Shown in pieces: positions 1 through 8,538 of a DNA stretch of 64,000 bases (position 1 is the first letter of the stretch; every line of letters starts with the position of its first letter). The notes under the pieces are model-generated. The model had not been told where the DNA came from. It saw nothing but the letters and a program-made list of their open reading frames with translations, and made no database searches. The position numbers and the translations under genes were made by a program. This DNA is from Pseudodonghicola xiamenensis DSM 18339 (lineage in GTDB: Bacteria; Pseudomonadota; Alphaproteobacteria; Rhodobacterales; Rhodobacteraceae). The stretch covers positions 165,532-229,531 of the forward strand of contig NZ_AUBS01000003.1 in NCBI RefSeq assembly GCF_000429365.1, in the 5' to 3' direction.

Positions 1-257
1 ATCAGATGCTGCGTGCCTTCGAGGATGGCGTGATTGATGCCGTGGTCTTCGATGCGCCGATCCTGGCCCATTACGCGACCCATGCGGGGCGCGAGTATGC
101 CAGCCTTGCCGGGCCGGTCTTCCTGCGCGAAAACTACGGTATCGCCTTCACCAGCGGCAGCCCGCTGGTCGAAGATGCGAATCAGGCGCTGCTGGCGCTG
201 CGTGAAAACGGCACTTACGAGCAGATTTATCGCAAGTGGTTCGGCGCAATGCGCTGA
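1..257 (+). CDS. C-terminal part of a type-3 extracellular solute-binding protein (truncated by window edge)
   Basis: The reading frame is already open at base 3 and ends at TGA 255-257, so only the last ~85 residues are seen. They resemble the C-terminal lobe of SBP_bac_3 proteins: a segment DAVVFDAPILAHYA, then YGIAF, and the usual ending in which a small residue pattern ALRENGTYEQIYRKWFG closes the domain. These proteins bind amino acids for ABC importers. The phrase VVFDAP is also common in GluR0-like ligand-gated potassium channels, whose pore is inserted in the same fold, so a channel cannot be excluded without the upstream part. A short perfect hairpin lies just downstream. Confidence 0.75.
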   Translation, partial: QMLRAFEDGVIDAVVFDAPILAHYATHAGREYASLAGPVFLRENYGIAFTSGSPLVEDANQALLALRENGTYEQIYRKWFGAMR

Positions 258-264
258 TATCGGC

Positions 265-285
265 GGCCGGGAGCCAATCCCGGCC
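265..285. terminator. Hairpin between convergent genes
   Basis: A perfect 8-bp stem GGCCGGGA / TCCCGGCC with a 5-nt loop lies between the solute-binding protein and the convergent gene at 307-669. There is no T-tract, so termination is inferred from position. Confidence 0.4.
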
Positions 286-306
286 CGCTGGCTGAGGTTG
301 CCGCCC

Positions 307-669
307 TCAGTTCAGCAAGCTGTCGGGCTCTAGCTGATCGTCGCCGAAGAAGGGCACCATCTGCGCCACGATCACCGCGTTTTCCTCAAGTGCCCGCTGC
401 ATCAAGGCGCGTTCCTCGGTGTCGATTTCGTGGCCTGCGTCTTCGCGTTCGGCCAGGGTGCCGTAGCCGGTCACATCAAGCGGTGCTGTGTCGGCTTGCT
501 TGAGGATCGCCACGGTTTCACGTACCGCCTCGGCTTCGTCGACACCGGAAGCATAGCACATCAGCGCCGCCCCGGTGGCCCCGTCGGGCAGGCCGTCGCC
601 GGCCTTGCGGCCGATCTGGACCAGCAACGTATAAACCTGCTGGCGTGAACGTTTCGTTTTGTCAGTCAT
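307..669 (-). CDS. Conserved small protein of unknown function
   Basis: A 120-residue soluble protein on the minus strand, starting at ATG 667-669. The N-terminus is basic (MTDKTKRSRQQVYTLLVQIGRK) and the rest acidic; no signal peptide or membrane segment is visible. It contains a GATGAALMCYASG stretch and ends FFGDDQLEPDSLLN. I do not recognise a characterised family, though the composition and frame usage look like a genuine chromosomal gene. It is divergent from the Hint-domain gene at 849, sharing a 179-bp intergenic region that carries a 15-bp perfect palindrome at 713-727. Confidence 0.7.
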   Translation of the reverse strand: MTDKTKRSRQQVYTLLVQIGRKAGDGLPDGATGAALMCYASGVDEAEAVRETVAILKQADTAPLDVTGYGTLAEREDAGHEIDTEERALMQRALEENAVIVAQMVPFFGDDQLEPDSLLN

Positions 670-712
670 GACGCCTGCCTTATCTTTAGCCGGTGGATCT
701 GGTCAACCGTTG

Positions 713-727
713 CCTGAGAGTCTCAGG
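713..727. promoter_or_regulatory. Perfect 7+1+7 palindrome in a divergent promoter region
   Basis: CCTGAGAGTCTCAGG is an exact inverted repeat with a single central base, followed by AT-rich sequence (TTTATTCAAAATTTTCC) that could hold promoter elements for the gene at 849. Its place between two divergent genes suggests an operator; the regulator is unknown. Confidence 0.4.
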
Positions 728-848
728 TTTATTCAAAATTTTCCTAAAATACGCGTGGAAGCGCATATTTTTGCCCAATTCCTTGCCCAGAGTATATGCC
801 GGAACGCAACCGACTGCAGGCTGTCACTCTTAACGATTGAGGTATATC

Positions 849-2417
849 ATGGTTTCGGCAACCGAGCTTCCTATCGACACGTCCGCATCCGCGATGGATA
901 TGGCCGAGGCCATGTTCGGCTCCGGGATCGAGATCAAATCGGCCAGCTATACCGGGTCGAATTCGGCCTCTGGGATTTATTCCGATGGCGATGCGGTCGC
1001 ACCCAATCTGACGCCATCCGACACGGGGGTCATCCTGTCGACCGGGAAGGCGACAGATATCACCAATAGCTGGGGCAGCGCGAACCAGTCGGATAGGACC
1101 ACGACCGAGTTCAGGACACCGGGCGATTCCGACCTGTCCCATCTGGCCGGTCAGCAGACCTATGATGCTGCGGTGTTCGAGGCGGAGTTTGTGCCCGACG
1201 GCGATACGCTGACCATGCAGGTGGTGTTTTCCTCGGAAGAATATCTGGAATATGTCAATTCCGGGTTCAACGATGCGGTCGGGATTTGGGTCAATGGCGT
1301 CAAGGCGGAGCTGACGGTCGGCACCGGCGACATCACCATCGACAACATCAACAACGAAAGCAACTCGAACCTCTATCTCGACAACCCGGTCAGCTCTGAC
1401 CCCTATAACACCGAGATGGATGGCCTGACCGTGACCCTGACGCTGAAGGCGCCGGTGAACGCGGGCGAGGTCAATAGCATCAAGATCGGTATCGCCGATG
1501 CGGGGGATGCGAAATACGATAGTAACCTGCTGATCGCCGGTGATTCGATCCAATGTGCGCTGATCGCGGGCGACGATGTGATTACGGTCGAGGGCGATTC
1601 CGGAACCTTCGATCTGCTGGCCAATGACGTCAGCTATACCGGGGCGACGCTGACGATCACCAAGATCAACGGTCAGGACGTCGTGGCCGGCCAGACCATC
1701 ACCCTGCCCTCGGGCGAGGATGTGACGCTGAATGCCGATGGTACGGTGACCATTCACCCCGATGGCGATGACGAGACCAACACGTTCACCTATGAGGTGA
1801 CGGATAGCGACGGCAATACCGATACCGCCTTCGTCAAGATGACGACAGTGCCCTGCCTGGTGGCCGGAACCCTGGTGGCGACGCCCGAGGGGCTGGTCGC
1901 GGTCGAGGAGCTGCAGCCGGGCGATCTGGTGATGACCCGCGACGACGGCGCGCAGCCGCTACGCTGGGTCGGTCGCGCCACCCGCGCGGCCGAGGGGCGC
2001 GACGCGCCGGTGGTGATCGAGGCCGGCACTCTGGGCGAACACGACCAGGTGGAGCTGTCGCAGAACCACCGTGTGCTGCTGCGCTCGGCCCGGGCCGAGC
2101 TGTTGTTCGGGGAGAATGAGGTTCTGGTCAAGGCGAAGGATCTGCTGAACGACAAGACCGTGCGCCTGCGTCGTGACGGCTCTGCCGTGACCTATGTGCA
2201 CCTGTTGTTCGACCGCCATCAGATCATCCGCGGTAACGGGCTGGAAAGCGAAAGCTATCATCCCGGCGACGAGACGCTGGCAAGCTTCGATCCCGATACG
2301 AGGGATGAGTTGCTGCGGTTGATGCCGGAGGTCGCCGAACATGGTGCTCAGGCCTATGGTCCGGCGGCTCGGATGTCGCTGAAAGGCTATGAAAGCCGGG
2401 CGGTTCTGTCAGACTGA
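849..2417 (+). CDS. Choice-of-anchor-L / Ig-like / Hint domain secreted protein
   Basis: 522 residues from ATG 849, chosen because GAGG at 839-842 is correctly spaced for it; a TTG at 837 overlaps that site. Three parts are visible. Residues ~15-235 match the choice-of-anchor-L domain, with GSGIEIKSASYTG, a GVILSTG motif and FSSEEY. Residues ~240-335 look like a cadherin/VCBS-type repeat (LLANDVSY, DGTVTIHPDG, FTYEVTDSDGNTDTA). From Cys336 (PCLVAGTLVATPEG) comes a Hint domain with PGDLVMTRDDG, RWVGR and LSQNHRVLL. Hint domains self-cleave in hedgehog and intein families; here it is C-terminal and probably lies on an adhesin-like surface protein exported without an N-terminal signal, perhaps by type I secretion. 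No secretion genes lie nearby. The function of this architecture is not established. Confidence 0.85.
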   Translation: MVSATELPIDTSASAMDMAEAMFGSGIEIKSASYTGSNSASGIYSDGDAVAPNLTPSDTGVILSTGKATDITNSWGSANQSDRTTTEFRTPGDSDLSHLAGQQTYDAAVFEAEFVPDGDTLTMQVVFSSEEYLEYVNSGFNDAVGIWVNGVKAELTVGTGDITIDNINNESNSNLYLDNPVSSDPYNTEMDGLTVTLTLKAPVNAGEVNSIKIGIADAGDAKYDSNLLIAGDSIQCALIAGDDVITVEGDSGTFDLLANDVSYTGATLTITKINGQDVVAGQTITLPSGEDVTLNADGTVTIHPDGDDETNTFTYEVTDSDGNTDTAFVKMTTVPCLVAGTLVATPEGLVAVEELQPGDLVMTRDDGAQPLRWVGRATRAAEGRDAPVVIEAGTLGEHDQVELSQNHRVLLRSARAELLFGENEVLVKAKDLLNDKTVRLRRDGSAVTYVHLLFDRHQIIRGNGLESESYHPGDETLASFDPDTRDELLRLMPEVAEHGAQAYGPAARMSLKGYESRAVLSD

Positions 2418-2444
2418 CCCGCAACCGGTTCGGGAAACGGAAAA

Positions 2445-2468
2445 GGGGCGGCCCGCTGGGACCGCCCC
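2445..2468. terminator. Bidirectional terminator between the Hint gene and dapD
   Basis: GGGGCGG and CCGCCCC form a GC-rich stem flanked by AAAA on the left and TTTCTTG on the right, so it can terminate both convergent genes. Confidence 0.75.
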
Positions 2469-2494
2469 TTTCTTGTCTTGCCCGTTACGCCGGA

Positions 2495-3322
2495 TCAGTC
2501 GCGCAGCAGCTCGTTCACGCCGGTTTTCGAACGGGTCCGTTCATCGACCCGTTTCACGATCACCGCGCAATAGAGGTTCACGCCGTTCTTCGACGGCATG
2601 GTGCCCGCGACGACCACGGAATAGGGCGGCACCTCGCCATAGCTGACGGCACCGGTTTCGCGGTCGACGATCTTGGTCGACTGGCCGAGAAAGACCCCCA
2701 TGCCCAGAACCGAGCCCTCGCGCACGATCACACCTTCGGCCACTTCGGAGCGGGCACCGATAAAGCAGTTGTCCTCAATGATCACCGGGCCGGCCTGCAG
2801 CGGTTCCAGCACGCCGCCGATGCCGGCGCCGCCGGAGATGTGGCAGTTCTTGCCGATCTGCGCACAGGAGCCGATGGTCGCCCAGGTATCGACCATGGTG
2901 CCGCTGTCGACATAGGCGCCGAGGTTGACGAAAGAGGGCATCAGCACCGCGCCCGGCGCGATATAGGCCGATTTGCGCACCACGCAGTTCGGCACCGCGC
3001 GGAAACCGGCGGCGCCCCATTCATTGTCGCCCCAGCCTTTGAATTTGCTGTCGACCTTGTCCCACCAGCCGCCGCCCTGCGGGCCGCCGTCCTGCATCTC
3101 CATGTCCTTGATGCGGAAGCCCAGCAGAACCGCCTTCTTCGCCCATTGGTTGACGTGCCAGTTGCCGTCTTCCTGTTTCTCGGCCACCCGCAGCTTGCCG
3201 GCGTCGAGCGCGTTCAGCGTGTCTTCGATGGCTTCGCGGGTCTCTCCGCCGGTCAGGGGGGTGATCTGGTCGCGGGTTTCCCACGCGGCCTCGATGGCGG
3301 CTTCCAGTTGGGCGTTGGACAT
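2495..3322 (-). CDS. dapD: 2,3,4,5-tetrahydropyridine-2,6-dicarboxylate N-succinyltransferase
   Basis: 275 residues, the usual length. DapD transfers succinyl from succinyl-CoA to tetrahydrodipicolinate in the succinylase branch of lysine/meso-diaminopimelate synthesis in the cytoplasm. The N-terminal helical domain ([26 protein letters not shown]) is followed by a left-handed beta-helix of hexapeptide repeats ([17 protein letters not shown], then [18 protein letters not shown]) and the C-terminal [11 protein letters not shown] stretch, all diagnostic. Start chosen at ATG 3322 with AGGAAGAG upstream; a longer open frame to 3388 lacks support. dapB lies at 60.3 kb in this window, not linked in an operon. 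Confidence 0.96.
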   Translation of the reverse strand: MSNAQLEAAIEAAWETRDQITPLTGGETREAIEDTLNALDAGKLRVAEKQEDGNWHVNQWAKKAVLLGFRIKDMEMQDGGPQGGGWWDKVDSKFKGWGDNEWGAAGFRAVPNCVVRKSAYIAPGAVLMPSFVNLGAYVDSGTMVDTWATIGSCAQIGKNCHISGGAGIGGVLEPLQAGPVIIEDNCFIGARSEVAEGVIVREGSVLGMGVFLGQSTKIVDRETGAVSYGEVPPYSVVVAGTMPSKNGVNLYCAVIVKRVDERTRSKTGVNELLRD

Positions 3323-3359
3323 GGGTCTCTCTTCCTGTGCGGTCGTGGCGTCAGACCGG

Positions 3360-3795
3360 CTATAGACCGGGACGCGCGCGTGGGGCAAGATAACGATGGC
3401 TATGGCCGGGAAACGGCGTCTTCAGGCGGCTGAGCAAACGGGCATAGCTGTAGCCCAGATCCGAGGCCTTGGCGACGCGCTCGCCGGTTGACGCATGGAC
3501 CAGGGCAAGGCCCGCGCCGGCTTCCCGCAGGGCATAGCCCCTGCGATGCAGCCGGTCCTGCAGCTCTTGCCAGTCTCGGGCATTGGCGAAATCCTTGGCG
3601 AGGAGCGCCCGTAAGGGGGGCGATGAGCCGCTCATCAGGCTTGTCGGCCTTCTTCGCGCGACTGCGAGGATAGAGATCGCAGCGGATCGCCTCGGCGATC
3701 AGGGCATTCACCTCGCCACCTTCCTGCGCGGCAATATGATGCAGCGCCGCCAGCGTGGTGCGGTCGAGCCGCAGGGGAAACGTGATCTTGTCCAT
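3360..3795 (-). pseudogene. Small conserved protein gene broken (or shifted) at a C6 tract
   Basis: Two minus-strand frames together read as one protein. From ATG 3795, residues MDKITFPLRLDRTTLAALHH... through KADKPDERLIAP look like a small helical N-terminus of ribbon-helix-helix flavour. The same strand then continues in the +1 frame from 3612 as LRALLAKDFANARDWQELQ through GYSYARLLSRL to the stop at 3360. The join lies in a run of six C on the minus strand (plus 3615-3620, GGGGGG). Removing one C gives a continuous 144-residue protein. Beyond the junction the unshifted frame turns into low-complexity arginine/proline sequence, so it is not the real continuation. It may be a true frameshift mutation, a homopolymer sequencing error or a +1 ribosomal shift on CCC-C. 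Confidence 0.65.
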
Positions 3796-3829
3796 GGCGA
3801 TAGCCTGCGCGAGAGCGGTTAATGCCGGA

Positions 3830-4471
3830 TTAAGTCGTAAGCGGGCTGGTGCTGCGGTAACTCTGGCGCCGGGCCATTGCATCGAACCAGCCCTGCAGCG
3901 CAGGATGGCCGGCGAGCATCTCCTTTCCTTCCGCGGTCGCCGCGAAGAAGCCCAACATCGGTGCAAGATGGACATCGGCCAACGTCAGTACCCGACCGGA
4001 CAGGACCAGCCCTTCTTCCGCGATGTCGTCCAACGCCGAGAGAACCCGCCGTGCACGTTCCAGCCCCTCGGCAATGATCGCCTCGTCCGGGCGCTTCCCG
4101 TCCAGTGGTGCGAAAATCCGCTCGCCATAGACCTGGCGGACCAAGGGCCAATAGCCCCATGAATCGGCAATCCCCTCGACCTGGGCCATCCGCGCCAGGC
4201 TGCGTGGATCGCCGGGAGTGAAGCACCCGTCTGCATGGGCGGCGTCGAGATAGCGCAGGATCGCTGCGGTTTCGTAGAGCTGCAAGCCCTCCTCCTCCAG
4301 AACCGGCACCGCGTGGAACGGATGCGGGGTCGCATCGGTGCCGGCGAAAGGATCAATCTCGACAATCCTGGCCTCAAGCCCGCATTCCGCCAACATCATG
4401 CGCACGCTTTGGCAGTAGGAGCTGGGCGGATAGGTGTAGAGCGTCAGCGTTTCGTGCGGGGGGTTGGACAT
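3830..4471 (-). CDS. Glutathione S-transferase family protein
   Basis: 213 residues from ATG 4471, with GAGGA suitably placed upstream. The N-terminal thioredoxin-like domain opens LTLYTYPPSSYCQSVRMMLAE and contains the cis-proline segment HAVPVLEEEG followed by LYETAAILRYLD, the glutathione gamma-glutamyl binding motif (E-T/S). The C-terminal helical domain contains LTLADVHLAPMLGFF, the usual N-capping box region. It probably conjugates or reduces small electrophiles using glutathione in the cytoplasm; the substrate is unknown. It is divergent from the glyoxalase-fold gene at 4554, so the two may share a stress-related promoter region of about 80 bp. Confidence 0.9.
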   Translation of the reverse strand: MSNPPHETLTLYTYPPSSYCQSVRMMLAECGLEARIVEIDPFAGTDATPHPFHAVPVLEEEGLQLYETAAILRYLDAAHADGCFTPGDPRSLARMAQVEGIADSWGYWPLVRQVYGERIFAPLDGKRPDEAIIAEGLERARRVLSALDDIAEEGLVLSGRVLTLADVHLAPMLGFFAATAEGKEMLAGHPALQGWFDAMARRQSYRSTSPLTT

Positions 4472-4553
4472 CGGCGGGTCCTCATGCGATCCGGGGGCTG
4501 ATCCCATGGTCCGGCAAGACGGAGCCGGGCGCAACGCAAGACTGGAGAGGCAG

Positions 4554-4949
4554 ATGGCCAAACAGATCCACAGCATGATCCGTGTGCTCGACGAGGCGCG
4601 CTCGGTCGCCTTCTATGACAAGGCCTTCGGGCTGAAGGTCGCCGACCGGCTGGATTTTCCAGATTTCACCCTGGTCTATCTCAGCAATCCGGAAACCGAA
4701 TTCGAACTGGAACTGACCATCAACAAGGACCGGACCACGCCCTACGACCTGGGCGATGGGTACGGCCATCTGGCGGTTTCGGTCGATGATCTGGAGGCCG
4801 AGCACGCCAGGTTCGAGGCCGAAGGCCTGGCGCCGCGCAAGCTGGTGGAATTCGCGCCGGGCGGCGAGGTGATCGCCAAATTCTTCTTTGTCGCCGATCC
4901 CGACGGTTATCAGATCGAGGTCCTGCAGCGCGGCGGCCGTTACCTCTGA
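4554..4949 (+). CDS. Glyoxalase I-like VOC superfamily protein
   Basis: 131 residues from ATG 4554 behind GGAGAGG. The pattern SMIRVLDEARSVAFYDKAFG, FELELTIN, then GHLAVSVDDLEAEHARFEAEG and FVADPDGYQIEVLQR is that of lactoylglutathione lyase and its VOC relatives. Metal ligands of GloA appear conserved in position: H6 in the first strand, E in FELEL, H in GHLAV, and E in IEVLQ. Glyoxalase I converts the methylglyoxal-glutathione hemithioacetal to S-lactoylglutathione. Its neighbourhood with a GST fits a glutathione-linked detoxification role. It could be true gloA or a paralogue. Confidence 0.85.
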   Translation: MAKQIHSMIRVLDEARSVAFYDKAFGLKVADRLDFPDFTLVYLSNPETEFELELTINKDRTTPYDLGDGYGHLAVSVDDLEAEHARFEAEGLAPRKLVEFAPGGEVIAKFFFVADPDGYQIEVLQRGGRYL

Positions 4950-4956
4950 TCCGGAT

Positions 4957-4978
4957 GGGCAGCCCGTCAGGGCTGCCC
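4957..4978. terminator. Hairpin between convergent VOC gene and serB
   Basis: GGGCAGCCC-GTCA-GGGCTGCCC is a perfect 9-bp stem with a tetraloop in the 40-bp convergent gap. No T-tract follows. Confidence 0.5.
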
Positions 4979-4989
4979 GCGCATCGCTC

Positions 4990-5865
4990 TCAGTCCAGGA
5001 ACTCTGCGGTCGAATAGCCCTGGATATAGAGCAGTGAAGTCAGATCACCGAAATTGACCCGCACGTCGCATTGCGCCGCCACCGTCGGCTTGGCATGCAG
5101 CGCCACCCCGGTGCCGGCGCGGCCCAGCATGCCCAGATCGTTGGCGCCATCGCCCACCGCGATCACCTCGGCATCAGAGAGGCCAAGCCGCGCGGTCACC
5201 TGTTCCAGCGCTTCGACCTTGGCGGCACGGCCCAAGATTGGCATCTGCACGGTGCCGGCCAGAACCTCGCCCTCGACGATCAGCGTGTTGGCGCGGTTCT
5301 CGTCGAAGCCCAGCCAGGCGGCCACTGTGCTGGTGAAGGCGGTGAACCCGCCCGAGACCAGCACCGCATAGGCACCATTCCCGCGCATGGTCGCCAGCAG
5401 CGTCTTGCCGCCGGGCATCAGGGTGATCCGTTCCTCAAGCACCTGTTCGATCACTTGCGCCGGCAGCCCTTTCAGCAGCGCGACCCGCTCGATCAGCGCG
5501 CCTTCGAAGTCCAGCTCTCCGTTCATCGCGCGGGCGGTGATCGCCTTCACGTGATCGCCGACGCCGGCCATGTCGGCCAGTTCGTCGATGCATTCCTGCT
5601 GGATCATGGTCGAATCCATATCGGCCAGCAGCATCTTTTTCTTTCGCCCCTCGGTGGGTTGCACCACCAGATCGACGGTTATCTTCTGCAGGTCGTTCCA
5701 GACGTCCCAGCGGTTTTCCGGCATTGCGGGCAGGGAGAATTCCGCGGCGCGACCGGGGGCCAGCCAGGCGATCTCGCCGCCGCCCCAGGCGTTGCGCAGG
5801 GACGAGACGAGGGCCGGGTCCATTTCCGGCCCGGCGGGAGAGGTCATGAGGGTGGCGACAAACAT
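4990..5865 (-). CDS. serB: Phosphoserine phosphatase
   Basis: 291 residues. SerB dephosphorylates O-phosphoserine to serine, the last step of serine synthesis. HAD-family motifs are clear: DMDST with nucleophile Asp82 and Asp84, the VSGGFTAF segment of motif II, and AVGDGANDLGML of motif IV, plus EECID near the substrate helix. The first ~70 residues form the short N-terminal regulatory-like domain of bacterial SerB. Start taken at ATG 5865 because GGAG lies 7 bases upstream; an in-frame TTG at 5883 overlaps that site. serC-serA lie 1.4 kb away on the opposite strand, making a serine cluster. Confidence 0.96.
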   Translation of the reverse strand: MFVATLMTSPAGPEMDPALVSSLRNAWGGGEIAWLAPGRAAEFSLPAMPENRWDVWNDLQKITVDLVVQPTEGRKKKMLLADMDSTMIQQECIDELADMAGVGDHVKAITARAMNGELDFEGALIERVALLKGLPAQVIEQVLEERITLMPGGKTLLATMRGNGAYAVLVSGGFTAFTSTVAAWLGFDENRANTLIVEGEVLAGTVQMPILGRAAKVEALEQVTARLGLSDAEVIAVGDGANDLGMLGRAGTGVALHAKPTVAAQCDVRVNFGDLTSLLYIQGYSTAEFLD

Positions 5866-5963
5866 CGGCGCGCTCCGGTTCAAAGGGAGGATTCGCGCCG
5901 GTAATAACGCTGGCGGCGGGGCGTTTGCCAGCCCCTGTGGCAGTCCTGTGGGCTATTGCAGCC

Positions 5964-7019
5964 TCAGGGATCGCCAGTTTCCGACATCAGCACGGCGATG
6001 AACCGGGTGCTGGGCAGTTCAGCCAGGATGATCATCACCATGGCGGTCAGCGGGATTGCAAGGATCGCCCCCATCATGCCCCAAAGCGCGGTCCAGATCG
6101 CCAGCGACAAGAGTACGGTGAAAGGCGACAGGTTGACCGACCGGCCCAGGAACTTCGGTTCGATGTAATAGGCGACGATCATCTGCGGCACCATCAGCGC
6201 CACAAGCGCCAGCGCGGCATGGCCGAAAGAGGCATATTGCACCAGGCTGGTGGCCACCGGGAAGGCCACCGCGATCACCGAGCCGATATAGGGAATATAG
6301 TTCAGGATCGCGATCAGGATTGCCCAGAACACCGGAAAGTCGATGCCCAACGGCCAGAGAACGCCCAGCGAGACCAAGCCAAGGATCACGTTCACCAGCG
6401 TCTTCGCCGCCAGATATCCGCCGATCCGTTCGTTGATCTGGCGCACCACATCCAGCGTGCGCTCGGCCTGCTGGCTGCGGTCGAGCGCGCTGCGGGTCTT
6501 TTCCGGCAGACCGTCAAGTTCGGCGATGATGAAGATCGCATAGAGTGCCGCGGCCACCACTACCGAGCCGGCATTGGTGATGGTGCTGAGCACGATCGGC
6601 ATCAGCGTCGAGATGTCGAGCATATCGGTGAGCTTTTGGCTCAGTTCGGCCCAGCTGGGTAATTCATCGACCCCCAGAATGTGCAGCAGCCTGGTCTGCA
6701 GCGCATCGAAATTCTGGGCATAGCGCGGCACCGCTGCCGAGATTGCCGCCGCATTCGAGGTGATGAAAGCCGCCAGAATCAGCACCCCGGCGACGATGCC
6801 GACCAGAACAATCAGGCGTCGCCAGCGTCGCCCCAGCTTGCCGATCAGCGGCAGGCGGACCATCGCGTCGGCGGCGGTGGTCAGGATGTAGACGACGATC
6901 ACCGCCATCAGCACCGGCAAGAGGATCGACTGGCCGACCCGCAGAAGCCAACCGATCATCAAGAGCAGTGCGATGGAATAGGTCGTCACCATCAGCCGGT
7001 TGCGGCCTTCGATCTGCAT
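5964..7019 (-). CDS. AI-2E family transporter (PerM-like permease)
   Basis: 351 residues from ATG 7019, with GAGGAAGA upstream. The family (PF01594) comprises membrane proteins with about eight helices. Here hydrophobic segments are seen at the N-terminus (YSIALLLMIGWLLRVG), at ILLPVLMAVIVVYILTTA, at LIVLVGIVAGVLILAAFI and in the C-terminal half, which has the signature IPYIGSVIAVAFPV and PQMIVAYYIEPKFLG followed by LSPFTVLLSLAIW. Members export autoinducer-2 or act as sodium/proton antiporters, but most are uncharacterised. It sits between serB and the divergent serC leader; no functional link to serine is established. Confidence 0.88.
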   Translation of the reverse strand: MQIEGRNRLMVTTYSIALLLMIGWLLRVGQSILLPVLMAVIVVYILTTAADAMVRLPLIGKLGRRWRRLIVLVGIVAGVLILAAFITSNAAAISAAVPRYAQNFDALQTRLLHILGVDELPSWAELSQKLTDMLDISTLMPIVLSTITNAGSVVVAAALYAIFIIAELDGLPEKTRSALDRSQQAERTLDVVRQINERIGGYLAAKTLVNVILGLVSLGVLWPLGIDFPVFWAILIAILNYIPYIGSVIAVAFPVATSLVQYASFGHAALALVALMVPQMIVAYYIEPKFLGRSVNLSPFTVLLSLAIWTALWGMMGAILAIPLTAMVMIILAELPSTRFIAVLMSETGDP

Positions 7020-7227
7020 GTTGTCGTCTTCCTCTTGGGGCAAAGCCGCGATGCGGCGGCACGGACCACAAAAGCAGGCCCGGCGAATGCGGGCAATGGG
7101 GCGATCGGAAATGTCATCGCTGTGGCCCCATGTTTCCGATAGGAGACGGCATTCCTCAGGCATCACGAAAAAGCGACCTTTCGGCGATAGCTTGCGACAA
7201 GAGGCGTATTGCGCGGATTTCGAATCG

Positions 7228-7293
7228 CACGTATATCCCGCCTCGGGACACCCCTCCCCAACGAGGGGCGCTTATCTGGAAGGTTAAGTCGAA
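7228..7293 (+). ncRNA. serC leader RNA (serC motif, alphaproteobacterial)
   Basis: Immediately upstream of serC are two adjacent hairpins: CCCG-CCT-CGGG at 7237-7247 and CCCCTC-CCCAAC-GAGGGG at 7251-7268. They are followed by CGCTTATCTGGAAGG, which contains the ribosome binding site, and the ATG at 7294. This arrangement matches my recollection of the serC motif described upstream of serC in Alphaproteobacteria (Rfam serC). The ligand or effector, if any, is not established. Confidence 0.75.
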
Positions 7294-8439
<1,146 letters not shown>

Positions 8440-8476
8440 GATCGCGATCGGGCCCGGGGCCCGCGCAGAGCTTATC

Positions 8477-8503
8477 GGCAGGGCGGGCTCAGGCCCGCCT
8501 GCC
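8477..8503 (+). promoter_or_regulatory. Intercistronic hairpin between serC and serA
   Basis: GGCAGG-GCGGGC pairs with GCCCGCCTGCC (one bulged G) around a short TCA loop, followed by TTTCCCC. It may be a leaky terminator or a stabilising hairpin that adjusts the serC:serA ratio. Confidence 0.5.
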
Positions 8504-8538
8504 TTTCCCCATTTACGACTTTTGAAGGAGCGCCTGAC

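Noticed and set aside
849..2417. An intein in the Hint gene
   Set aside because: No C-terminal splice junction (His-Asn followed by Cys/Ser/Thr) and no C-extein; the Hint domain is at the end of the protein.
5866..5883. TTG start of serB at 5883
   Set aside because: The ribosome site GGAG lies within this extension, at correct spacing for ATG 5865.
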